Positions 31,695-40,947 of a stretch of DNA of 64,000 bases are shown one piece after another; position 1 is the stretch's first letter; each line of letters begins with the position of its first letter. Position numbers and translations under genes: made by a program. A model generated the notes under the pieces. It saw only the letters and a program-made list of their open reading frames with translations. It had not been told where the DNA came from and searched no databases. This stretch comes from Comamonadaceae bacterium. GTDB taxonomy: Bacteria > Pseudomonadota > Gammaproteobacteria > Burkholderiales > Burkholderiaceae_C. The stretch is from assembly GCA_947448885.1 (NCBI GenBank), contig CANFPJ010000004.1:1-64000 (forward strand), in the 5' to 3' direction.

Positions 31695-32569
31695 TTAATC
31701 CGGGCTGAATTGCTGTTCCAGTGCCATCCAATGGTCCAGGCCCAGCACTTGGTTGTAGGCTTCAAAGCTGGCCATGCGATCGCGCACGGCCAATGTGTGT
31801 TGATCGCGATGCAAAGCAGCATAAGCATCTTGCAAGGCCTTGACCACGGCGTAACGGGCGATGCCCGCATGCAATGCAAACACGCATCCCACGGCTTCCA
31901 ATTGGTCATTGGTCAGCAAGGTGGTGGGGCCCGCTTCTTGAATCACCGTGACCAAAGGCGCTCGCACTTGGTCTGCCACATAGCGCAGTTCCTCAGAGGT
32001 GTTGGCACCCATCACCAAAGCCGCATCGGCACCCGACTCGATGTATCGACGGGCACGCTCGGTGGCGTTCTCCAGGCCGTGCATGGATTTGGCATCGGTG
32101 CGGGCAATGATCAAAAAATGCGGATTGCGACGGGCACTCACGGCGGCTTTGATTTTGAAGCAGTGTTCATCCTCCGAAATCACCGGTATGCCCTGGGGCA
32201 AGATGCCGCAGCGTTTGGGCGTGACCTGGTCTTCCAAGTGAATGCCCGCCACCCCTGCCGCTTCAAACTCTTGCACGGTGCGGATGACATTCATCACACC
32301 ACCATAACCGGTGTCTGCATCACAAATCATGGGGATGTTCAGCCCCCGCGCAATGCGGCCCGCATGGCTGACGTTATCGGTCAAATTCAACACGCCAATG
32401 TCAGGCAAGCCCATCAAACTGGCCGACACCGCATTCCCGGAAAGGCCACACCTTGAAACCCGGCCATTTGGGCCATGCGCGCGGACAGCCCGTCGTAGGC
32501 ACCCGGCATGCGAATCAAACGGCCTTGGGCCATCAAGCTGTGAAGGGTGTCAGAGGCGTTTGAGAGCAT
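31695..32569 (-). pseudogene. isocitrate lyase/PEP-mutase (ICL/PEPM) family lyase, frameshifted
   Basis: 3' part is ORF 31695..32429; the 5' part starts at ATG 32569 (MLSNASDTLHSLMAQGRLIRMPGAYDGLSARMAQMAGFQGVAFPG) in another frame; 1 nt apparently missing near 32437-32441. Confidence 0.8.
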
Positions 32570-32608
32570 GCTTGTGTACCATGAGGTCAAAGAGGCATTA
32601 TGAAACCA

Positions 32609-32632
32609 AACTCAGGTGAGATGGCCTGAGTT
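32609..32632. promoter_or_regulatory. inverted repeat between divergent genes (possible operator)
   Basis: AACTCAGG-8 nt-CCTGAGTT perfect 8-bp arms. Confidence 0.45.
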
Positions 32633-32662
32633 CAGGTGCGGCTCCATCGCCAAAGGCTCCCC

Positions 32663-33655
32663 ATGCAAACAAGAAAGTTCTCAACCCTATCAGCTTGGCT
32701 GTTTTGCGCATTCACACTCTGGTCTGGGGCCGCATCTGCCGCAGAGCCCTGGCAAGACTACCCCAGCAAACCCGTTCGTTGGATCGTTCCCACCTCCCCA
32801 GGCGCTGGCACCGATGTGACCGCGCGTTTGTTTGGGCAAATGGCGGCGGAATCTTGGAAGCAAGCGGTGGTCGCTGACAACAAGCCCGGTGCATCGGGGA
32901 TGCTGGGGCTGGACGCTTTGGTCAATGCGCCAGCCGACGGGTACACCTTGATGTTCATGAGCGTGTCGCAATTCATCGACGCCACCTTGCTCAACAAATA
33001 CACGTTTGAGGCCAACAAAGACCTCACCCCCATCTCCTTGTTGGCTTCCACACCGCTGATTTTGTTGGCCCATGCCGATGTGCAGGTCCAAAATGTCGCG
33101 CAGTTGATCGCGCTGGCGAAAAGGCAACCTGAAGCATTGAACTACGGCTCTGGGGGGAGTGGCGGATTGACCCACTTGGCCATGGAAGTGTTTTTGAAAA
33201 AGGCTGGCATAGCGGCCACCCATATTCCCTACAAAGGCAGCGGACCCGCAGTGGTCGATTTGCTTGCCGGGCGCGTGCAATTGGCTTATTCCACCCCGCC
33301 GGCAGTTTTGCAGCACATCAAATCGGGGCGCTTGAAAGCCTTGGCGGTGACCACGGACACCCGCATGACCAGCCTGCCCGATGTGCCAACGATGAATGAG
33401 TTGGGCTACCCCGCTGCATCGATCAGCACCTGGTATGGCTTGTTTGGACCGGCCCACATGGCCCCCGACTTGGTGGACAAAATCAGCCGCACGGTCAGAA
33501 CCACCACCCGCACCAACGTCAACAAAGACAAAATCACCCTCAGCGGCATCGACCCGGTGGCCAACACCCCCGCAGAATTTGCCCAATTGCTGGCCCGCGA
33601 GCGGCAACAAATCAATGCCATCGTCAAAGCCATTGGGTTCAAAAAAGAGCAGTGA
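32663..33655 (+). CDS. Bug/TctC-family substrate-binding protein
   Basis: start MQTRKFSTLSAWLF at 32663; YPSKPVRWIVPTSPGAGTDVTARLF, NKPGASGMLG. Confidence 0.9.
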   Translation: MQTRKFSTLSAWLFCAFTLWSGAASAAEPWQDYPSKPVRWIVPTSPGAGTDVTARLFGQMAAESWKQAVVADNKPGASGMLGLDALVNAPADGYTLMFMSVSQFIDATLLNKYTFEANKDLTPISLLASTPLILLAHADVQVQNVAQLIALAKRQPEALNYGSGGSGGLTHLAMEVFLKKAGIAATHIPYKGSGPAVVDLLAGRVQLAYSTPPAVLQHIKSGRLKALAVTTDTRMTSLPDVPTMNELGYPAASISTWYGLFGPAHMAPDLVDKISRTVRTTTRTNVNKDKITLSGIDPVANTPAEFAQLLARERQQINAIVKAIGFKKEQ

Positions 33656-33708
33656 ACCCTGTGCCCGCGCTTTGCGCCATTGAGCCGGGCAAGACCCTCA
33701 GCCAAGAT

Positions 33709-34908
33709 TTAACTTTTCTTGGCCCGACTCAACCAAGTCAGCAATGAAAAGCAGGTGAATGCCAACAGGCTCAAGGCCATGAAGCCGGATCGGTAAGTGC
33801 CCGTGACATTGGAGATCCACCCCACCAAGGGGGAGCCAAACACCACCCCCAAAAACGTCACCGCCAGGGTGCCACCAGTGGCCACGCTGGCCATGCCCTT
33901 GGGCGCTTGGCGGGCCACTTCAGCCAGATACACCCCATTCCAACCAATGGCGGTGGCGCCAAACACCGCCAACACACCGTAAAACCACAGCGCTGAGGAG
34001 CCCACCTCAAACCAGGCGCAGGCCATGGCAGTGCCCGACATGGTGATGGCCAGCAAACTGAGCATGCGCAAGGGCTTGATCCAGCGATCGGCCACATAGC
34101 CCCACATCACCCGACCCATCACCCCGCCAAATTGGGTGAGGGTCATGGCCAGGCCCGCAGCCACCAAGGTCAACAGCAATTCATCATGCAAGTAGGTCAC
34201 CAAGTACGTCATCAGGGACATTTGCACCACTGAAAACATGAAGGAACAAACCGCCATGGTGGCCAAAGCACGGTGTGAAAAGACCAACCGAATGGGTTGC
34301 AAGATATTGCCCCAGCGCAAAGCTTGGTCTGGTTTTCGGTCGTCATCCAAGGCTTCGCGCTGGGGTTGCGCTGCCAGGGCGCACAGCAGGCAAGCCGCTG
34401 AAACGATCAACAGCGATGCCTGCCAATCCACCCACAACAACAGCGGTGGGACCACGGCCCCCGCCATCATCCCCCCCAGTGGCACACCGGTTTGTTTGAC
34501 GGAAAAAACCAAAGACAAGCGATGCGCTGGCGTGGAGCGGGCCAACAGATGCGAGCTCGCTGGGGTCATGGGGCCGTACCCCAACCCCACCAAAAAAGCA
34601 CCCAGCACCATGGCGGGAATCCAGGGCACCGCGCACATGGCCAAGCCCGCCGCACAAAACACCAAGCCCCACTGGCTGACGCGAATGGGGCCCATGCGAA
34701 TCACCGTGGCACCCGAGGCCAAACTGGCCAAAATCGCCCCGACATACGAAATGCCGATGTACACCCCCAACAACGTGGGAGAGACATCCATGGCTTTGGC
34801 CACCACCGGGGCCATCACGGGCAAGGTCAACAAAGCCATGGTGACCAAGGCTTGGATCAACAAGGTGATGAACAACGGCATCCAGGTGCGCCAAGGTGGA
34901 TTAGACAT
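33709..34908 (-). CDS. MFS transporter
   Basis: 12-TM hydrophobic pattern. Confidence 0.85.
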   Translation of the reverse strand: MSNPPWRTWMPLFITLLIQALVTMALLTLPVMAPVVAKAMDVSPTLLGVYIGISYVGAILASLASGATVIRMGPIRVSQWGLVFCAAGLAMCAVPWIPAMVLGAFLVGLGYGPMTPASSHLLARSTPAHRLSLVFSVKQTGVPLGGMMAGAVVPPLLLWVDWQASLLIVSAACLLCALAAQPQREALDDDRKPDQALRWGNILQPIRLVFSHRALATMAVCSFMFSVVQMSLMTYLVTYLHDELLLTLVAAGLAMTLTQFGGVMGRVMWGYVADRWIKPLRMLSLLAITMSGTAMACAWFEVGSSALWFYGVLAVFGATAIGWNGVYLAEVARQAPKGMASVATGGTLAVTFLGVVFGSPLVGWISNVTGTYRSGFMALSLLAFTCFSLLTWLSRAKKS

Positions 34909-36430
34909 GGAGAAGTTTTCTCAATTCGGTTTTCAAAACTTTGCCGGTCTCGTTTTTCGGCAGCTGATCGACCACCAGGTATTGTTTGGGACGTTTGAAG
35001 CGCGCCAAATTGGACAAACAATGTGCGTCCAATTGATGCAGGGTTTGGCTTTCACTCACCCGTGCTGGGGGCCGCAACACCACAAAAGCCACCACTTCCT
35101 CGCCCCATTCTGGGTGGGTGCGCCCCACCACCGATACCTCAGACACGCTCGGGTGCAAAAGCAATACTTCTTCCACTTCGCGGGGGTAGATGTTGCTGCC
35201 GCCGGAAATGATCAGGTCTTTGCTGCGGTCCTTGAGGGTTAAAAAACCCTCTTCATCCAAGCTGCCCATGTCACCAGTGTGCAGCCAACCGTTGCGCAAA
35301 GCCTGGTCCGAGGCGGCGGTGTTTTCCCAGTAGCCTTGCATCACCACCTCACCTCGCACGCAAACCTCGCCAATCTCATCCACCGGCACAGGCCGGTCTT
35401 CATCGTCCAACACCTGCACTTGCAATCCCTCAAAGGGCCTGCCCACCGAAGCCAAACGCAAGGCATGGCGTGGGTGATTGACATCGCGGTGCATGGCTTT
35501 GGAGGACACGGTGATGGTCATGGGCGACTCACCTTGACCATAAATTTGCACAAATCGCGGGCCAAATCGGGCCAAGGCCGCTTCGATATCGGCCACATAC
35601 ATGGGGCCACCGCCATAAATGATGGTTTTCAATCCGGGGAAAGGGTCATCGCTGGGGGCTTCCACCAGGCGCTTGAGCATGGTCGGTGCTGCAAACATGG
35701 AGATGCCTTGCCAATGGGCACCCAAGTCAAACAACTCTTGGGCATCAAAGCCGCCAGACTCTGGGATCACGTTGCACGCACCCCGCGCCAAATGCGGCAA
35801 TGAATACAAGCCAGATCCGTGTGACATGGGTGCGGCATGGATGATGCAGTCCTGGGCCTCAATGCCATCGACATCGGCAAAATAGTGCTGGCACATGGCC
35901 GTCAAGTTGTGGTGCGACAACATGACGCCCTTGGGTCTTCCCGTGGTGCCACTGGTGTAAAACAACCAAGCCAAATCATGTGCCGCTCGCGGGGCCAATG
36001 GCATCGCTGGCGCTTGGGCCATGCGCAGATAAGCCGTGCCATCGATATCCACCACATGGCGCACGCGGTGCGAGAGTGCGGCGCCCTGCTCACAATCGCT
36101 CAAGGTTTTGGGGTGGGCCAGCACCAAAGGGGTTCCGGCATCATCAAAGATGTAAGCCAATTCCTTGGGGTGCAATTGCGAATGGATGGGCACGGCCACC
36201 AAACCGGCATGCCAAATGGCCAGCAGTGACTCCCAATAAGCGGGGTGATTGCGCATCACCAACCCCACCCGGTCGCCGGGTTGAAGACCCAGGGCCCGCA
36301 TGCCGGCTGCCATGGCAGACACCTGCTTGAGCAAGTGCGCGTGGTCATGCAAAACCGTTTTTCCCCAGGCCAAGGCGGGGGCATGCGGGTGATCGCGGGC
36401 TGCGCGTTCGAGCAAAAGAGCCAAGTTCAT
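34901..36430 (-). CDS. AMP-dependent acyl-CoA synthetase/ligase
   Basis: LFYTSGTTGRPKGVMLSHHNL, GWLHTGDMGSLDEEGFLTLKDRSKDLIISGGSNIYPREVE. Confidence 0.92.
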   Translation of the reverse strand: MNLALLLERAARDHPHAPALAWGKTVLHDHAHLLKQVSAMAAGMRALGLQPGDRVGLVMRNHPAYWESLLAIWHAGLVAVPIHSQLHPKELAYIFDDAGTPLVLAHPKTLSDCEQGAALSHRVRHVVDIDGTAYLRMAQAPAMPLAPRAAHDLAWLFYTSGTTGRPKGVMLSHHNLTAMCQHYFADVDGIEAQDCIIHAAPMSHGSGLYSLPHLARGACNVIPESGGFDAQELFDLGAHWQGISMFAAPTMLKRLVEAPSDDPFPGLKTIIYGGGPMYVADIEAALARFGPRFVQIYGQGESPMTITVSSKAMHRDVNHPRHALRLASVGRPFEGLQVQVLDDEDRPVPVDEIGEVCVRGEVVMQGYWENTAASDQALRNGWLHTGDMGSLDEEGFLTLKDRSKDLIISGGSNIYPREVEEVLLLHPSVSEVSVVGRTHPEWGEEVVAFVVLRPPARVSESQTLHQLDAHCLSNLARFKRPKQYLVVDQLPKNETGKVLKTELRKLLHV

Positions 36431-36442
36431 GGATGCGTGCTC

Positions 36443-37735
36443 CTAGGCTTTGCGGGGGATGACCACGCCGTCAAATTCTTTCATCGCCATGCCCAGCGCT
36501 TGCGACGCCATCTCGCGCACGGGGGCCGGCTGCCCCGCTTGAAAAATATAAGACGTGTAAAACTGCTTCAACGTGGGATGGGCCAAAATTTCCGCCTGGG
36601 TGCGACTTTGGGTGATTTGATCCCCGTAGACCATGGGCAATGGCAACCGAACATGGCGCGTCGGATCGCGCAAGATGGCTTTGGGTTCACCCCCTTGGGC
36701 CACGGTGTCCATCTCCTCAAAGAAGCGGCGGCGCATGGCCACAATGCCCCTGTCACTGACACTCAAGTTTTCGCGGCTGCGGTCGGCAATGCGCCCTTGC
36801 CCCACCCAAGCCAAAAAATCTTGGTTCATCACGTGGGTGTCGATCCAGCGACCGTGCTCGTCTTTCACCGGGCCCCACCAAGTGGGAATGTGGGTCTGCA
36901 CATAAGGCTCGCGTTCACGCGGCACACGCGTGTATTTCCAAGTGACGCTCAAGGTGTTTTCGTCATCGATGGGCACACGCCATTCAAAGTGCTCCCCCAA
37001 AAAGAATCCATTGGGCCACAAGCAAACCCGGCCCACGGTCCAAGCTTGGTCCTGTTCGCTGGTGTCTTGCTTGACCCGGTGATAGGTGAAGCCATGTTCA
37101 AACTCTTTGAAGTCCAACTTCAAATGGGTGGCGCCAAAGCGCACCTCACCGGTGCGCTGACGGTTGCCCCAGTTCTCGTGCATCCATTCAAAATGCACCG
37201 GGTCGATCGAGTTTTCTTGGCATTGAAACCAATTGCACGGCACCTCTGAGAGCACCACTTGGGTGAAACCGTTGTCCCATGAAAACGCTTCCCAATCGGG
37301 CAGCAAGGGGGCCGGTTGTGGCCCCATATAAGCCCACAGCATGCCGCCCTTGGCTTGCACCGGATACGCCGTGAGCTTGACCCGTGCTTTGGCTGGGCGC
37401 TCGGGGTGCGCGGTGTCCTCAAACGGTTGATGGAGGCAAGCACCATGGTGATTGAATTGCCAGCCGTGGTAACTGCAGCGCAAGCCCTGCGCCTCCACCA
37501 TGCCAAAGCTCAAATCAGCGCGTCGGTGCGGACATTGGCGTTGCACCAATCCGTACGTACCGCTGAGATCTTTGTAAAGCACCAGGTCTTCGCCCATCAA
37601 GCGAATCGGTTTGGTGCTGGTGGTGTCCAATTCAGACACGCCCGCGATCGGCATCCAATAACGGCGCAACAAGTTGCCCATGGGGGTGCCGGGCCCCACC
37701 CGCACCAAGCGCTCGTTTTGTTCTGGGGTCAGCAT
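36443..37735 (-). CDS. Rieske aromatic ring-hydroxylating oxygenase/O-demethylase, oxygenase subunit (phthalate 4,5-dioxygenase/LigXa-like size)
   Basis: CPHRRADLSFGMVEAQGLRCSYHGW Rieske motif; ENSIDPVHFEWMH mononuclear iron motif. Confidence 0.9.
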   Translation of the reverse strand: MLTPEQNERLVRVGPGTPMGNLLRRYWMPIAGVSELDTTSTKPIRLMGEDLVLYKDLSGTYGLVQRQCPHRRADLSFGMVEAQGLRCSYHGWQFNHHGACLHQPFEDTAHPERPAKARVKLTAYPVQAKGGMLWAYMGPQPAPLLPDWEAFSWDNGFTQVVLSEVPCNWFQCQENSIDPVHFEWMHENWGNRQRTGEVRFGATHLKLDFKEFEHGFTYHRVKQDTSEQDQAWTVGRVCLWPNGFFLGEHFEWRVPIDDENTLSVTWKYTRVPREREPYVQTHIPTWWGPVKDEHGRWIDTHVMNQDFLAWVGQGRIADRSRENLSVSDRGIVAMRRRFFEEMDTVAQGGEPKAILRDPTRHVRLPLPMVYGDQITQSRTQAEILAHPTLKQFYTSYIFQAGQPAPVREMASQALGMAMKEFDGVVIPRKA

Positions 37736-37784
37736 CTGAACAGACCGCTCAGGCCAAAATTCAATGCATGTGCAGCCAGCCGCA

Positions 37785-38750
37785 TCACTCAGATTTGATG
37801 TTGGCCAATTTCACCGCGCGCTCGTATTTGCGAACGTTTTTCTTGATGATCTCGCCATACTCGTTGGCATTGCTGTAAATGATGGAGAAGCCAGTCTCTT
37901 TGAACTTGGCCAAAAAGTCTGGACTTTCTGTGGCTTGTTTGACCGCGGCTTGTAACTTGTTGACGATGGCCGGGGGAATGCCTGCGGGGCCCAAAACCCC
38001 GGTCTCGGCCTGGAAGTCGTAATCTTTGACCATTTCTGCCAATGAGGGCGTGTCCGGAAAACGCGACCAACGCTTACCGCCGGTGACGGCCAGCAAATTC
38101 AAGGTGCCGGCCCGAATGTGGGGTGCTGAGGCGGTGTAAGCGGTCAACAAGATCGGCACGTCACCCGCCAAAACGGCAGGTACCGACTGACCGCTGCCTT
38201 TGTAAGGAATGTGGGTGATGTCCAAACCCGCATCGGCTTTGAAGGCCTCCATCGAGATGTGGTGAATGCTGCCCACGCCAGAGGAGCCGTAGTTGACCTT
38301 GCCTGGGTTGGCTTTGACCTCTTTGACCAGGTCTTGCAGGGTTTTGAGGCCCGTTTTGGCATTGGCCACCAACAACAAAGGCTCATAGGTCAGGCCAGAG
38401 ATGGGGGTCAAGTCCTTGAAGGTGTCATAGGGCAAACTTTTGAAAATATGCGGCGCAATGCCCAGTTGGCTGGTGTCGCCCAGCATCAAGGTATAGCCAT
38501 CGGCGGGCAATTTCACCAATTGGGCCGTGGCCGTCAAACCGCCACCACCGGGTCGGTTTTCAACCACGAAGGGCTGGCCCAAGATGTCGCTGAGTTTTTG
38601 CGCCAAAGCTCGGGCCACAAAATCGGGGCTGCCCCCCGCCACATAACCGACCAAAATTTTCACCGGTTTGGTGGGGTAGTCCTGGGCCCAAGAGAAAACG
38701 GGCGACAGGATCACCCAGGCGATGGACAGGGTTTTGAGCAGAAAATTCAT
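37785..38750 (-). CDS. Bug/TctC-family substrate-binding protein
   Basis: YPTKPVKILVGYVAGGSPDFVARALAQ, VVENRPGGGG. Confidence 0.9.
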   Translation of the reverse strand: MNFLLKTLSIAWVILSPVFSWAQDYPTKPVKILVGYVAGGSPDFVARALAQKLSDILGQPFVVENRPGGGGLTATAQLVKLPADGYTLMLGDTSQLGIAPHIFKSLPYDTFKDLTPISGLTYEPLLLVANAKTGLKTLQDLVKEVKANPGKVNYGSSGVGSIHHISMEAFKADAGLDITHIPYKGSGQSVPAVLAGDVPILLTAYTASAPHIRAGTLNLLAVTGGKRWSRFPDTPSLAEMVKDYDFQAETGVLGPAGIPPAIVNKLQAAVKQATESPDFLAKFKETGFSIIYSNANEYGEIIKKNVRKYERAVKLANIKSE

Positions 38751-38952
38751 GGGTCATCCAGGGTGAAAAGTGGGGTCCCGTGGGCTGTGCCGGGGCGATG
38801 GGGTGTGAACAAAGACCGGCGCAGATTACACCAAATTGCATGGGCCCCTGGCAAAGCCCTTGGCCACCACAGTCGTGTGCATGACAGGCGCCGCGTGCGG
38901 TGAATCGGTGTTGGTTACAGTCTGGCTGCCCATCACACTGCCAGGAGATCTC

Positions 38953-39774
38953 ATGGTCCACAACCCTTCCAACAGCAAGACCGTCATCATGACCGGTGGC
39001 ACCCGCGGCCTGGGCTGGGAGATGGCCGAGGCCTTGATCGATGCGGGGCACCGAGTGGTCATCACCGGTCAACAACACGGCCCGCATCTGGGCGCTTTGC
39101 AAGCGCAACTGAATCAACGCGCTGGCGCGGCCCATGCGTTGGCTTTACAAGCCGATGTGGGTGAGTGGGCTGACTGCCAGCGGGTGGTTCAGCAAACCCT
39201 GGACACCTTTGGTCGGGTCGATGCGCTGGTGAACAACGCGGGCTTGGGCATGCGGGCCATCCGAGATGATTTTTTGCAAGATCCCCCCCTGTTTTGGCAA
39301 GCGGAACCACAGAGCTTTGCCCAGATCATCCACACCAATGTGGTGGGCCCTTTTTACATGGCGCGGGCTTGTGTACCTTTGATGGTGGCGCAAGGTTTTG
39401 GTCGGGTGGTGAATGTCTCCACCAGCCAGTCGACCATGGTGCGCACAGGCTACAGCCCATATGGTCCCAGCAAAGCCGGGTTGGAAGCCTTGAGCGTGGT
39501 GTGGGCCAAAGATTTGGCAGGCACCGGGGTCACGGTGAATGTGTTGCTGCCCGGCGGTGCCAGTGCCACCGACATGCTTCCGCCCAACACCCCCAAAGAC
39601 AAATTGCTGCCACCCCAACAAATGCGCGCGCCGATTGTTTGGTTGATCTCAGACGCCTCCAGCGCACACACGGGTGAGCGCTACAGCGCCAAAGATTGGC
39701 CCGCAGGTCTGAGCGATGAAGCGGCGTCAGGTCGCGCCCGATCGGCCCACCAAGAAGTGCCACACATCATGTGA
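38953..39774 (+). CDS. SDR-family oxidoreductase
   Basis: TGGTRGLG nucleotide-binding motif, NNAG, YGPSK catalytic motif; start at 38953. Confidence 0.88.
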   Translation: MVHNPSNSKTVIMTGGTRGLGWEMAEALIDAGHRVVITGQQHGPHLGALQAQLNQRAGAAHALALQADVGEWADCQRVVQQTLDTFGRVDALVNNAGLGMRAIRDDFLQDPPLFWQAEPQSFAQIIHTNVVGPFYMARACVPLMVAQGFGRVVNVSTSQSTMVRTGYSPYGPSKAGLEALSVVWAKDLAGTGVTVNVLLPGGASATDMLPPNTPKDKLLPPQQMRAPIVWLISDASSAHTGERYSAKDWPAGLSDEAASGRARSAHQEVPHIM

Positions 39775-39913
39775 TGACCATCTGAAAATTGATGAGCGAT
39801 CCAGCCGCACAAAGGCGACAAGCTTGCGGTTTACCCTGTTGAAGAAGGCCTGGGCTTGGGGTAACTTGGCCCATTCACAAATCACCCCTTTTTCAACCCA
39901 AGGACACCCCAGC

Positions 39914-40915
39914 ATGCCCACCTTGAGATGGCCCTTTCGGCAATTGGCGCAGATTTGGCTTGTGCTGATTGGCTTCCTGATCGTCCATCAGGCCAGCGCA
40001 CAAACCACAGCGGATACCAGCAACTACCCCAGCCAACCGGTGAAACTGGTTGTGCCTTATCCGCCTGGCGGTGGCGCTGATTTTTTGGCCCGTTTGATGG
40101 CTGAAAAGGCCCAGACCAAATGGGGGCAGACCGTGATCGTCGAAAACCGCTCAGGTGCGGGTGGCAATGTGGGCACCGAATCTGTCTTTCGTGCCAACCC
40201 CGATGGCTACACCTTGTTGTTCACGGCGCAGCCCCCATTGGTGGCCAATAAAAGTCTGTACGCCAAACTCAATTTTGACCCCGACATCATGACGCCGGTG
40301 TCACTCATGACCACCGGTTACAGCGTGTTGTTGGTGCACCCTAAACTGCCCGTCAACAACGTTGCCGAATTGATCGCCTACGCCAAAGCCAACCCCAACA
40401 AACTCAATTACGCCTCACAAGGCATCGGCAACGCCGCCCACTTGAGTGCCGAACTTTTTTGCTCCATGGCTGGCATCAAAATGACCCACATCCCCTACAA
40501 AGGCACGGGTCCCGCCTTGGCCGATGCCTTGTCGGGCCAGGTCGAGGTCTATTTTGGTGAGCTGGCCACCTCCGGCGTGCATGTGCGGGCGGGCAAGCTC
40601 AAACTACTGGCTGTGGGTGGCGAAAAGCGTTTGCCCGACTACCCGCAAGTGCCCACGTTGTCAGAGACTTTGCCCAAATACCTCGCCACGGTGTGGCAAG
40701 GCATGGTGGGCCCGCCCGGCATGTCCATGGCCATTTCACGCAAGTGGGCAGGCTTGGTCAATGAGGTGCTCAAAAACCCCGATGTGCTGAAAAAATTGCA
40801 AGACATGAGCATGATCCCCGCCGGCGGAAGCCCTGAAGACATGGCGCAATTCATGCGCGAAGACCGCGAACGCTGGAGCGCCGTCATCAAGGCCTCTGGC
40901 GCCAGAGCCGACTGA
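39914..40915 (+). CDS. Bug/TctC-family substrate-binding protein
   Basis: ATG at 39914; YPSQPVKLVVPYPPGGGADFLARLMAE, VENRSGAGGNVG. Confidence 0.9.
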   Translation: MPTLRWPFRQLAQIWLVLIGFLIVHQASAQTTADTSNYPSQPVKLVVPYPPGGGADFLARLMAEKAQTKWGQTVIVENRSGAGGNVGTESVFRANPDGYTLLFTAQPPLVANKSLYAKLNFDPDIMTPVSLMTTGYSVLLVHPKLPVNNVAELIAYAKANPNKLNYASQGIGNAAHLSAELFCSMAGIKMTHIPYKGTGPALADALSGQVEVYFGELATSGVHVRAGKLKLLAVGGEKRLPDYPQVPTLSETLPKYLATVWQGMVGPPGMSMAISRKWAGLVNEVLKNPDVLKKLQDMSMIPAGGSPEDMAQFMREDRERWSAVIKASGARAD

Positions 40916-40947
40916 ACCTGAACCACTGACCCCTCAGATCCACCACC

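Noticed and set aside
39831-39864. TTACCC ... GGGTAA inverted repeat upstream of the Bug gene at 39914
   Set aside because: Only 6-bp arms with a 22-nt gap; likely chance
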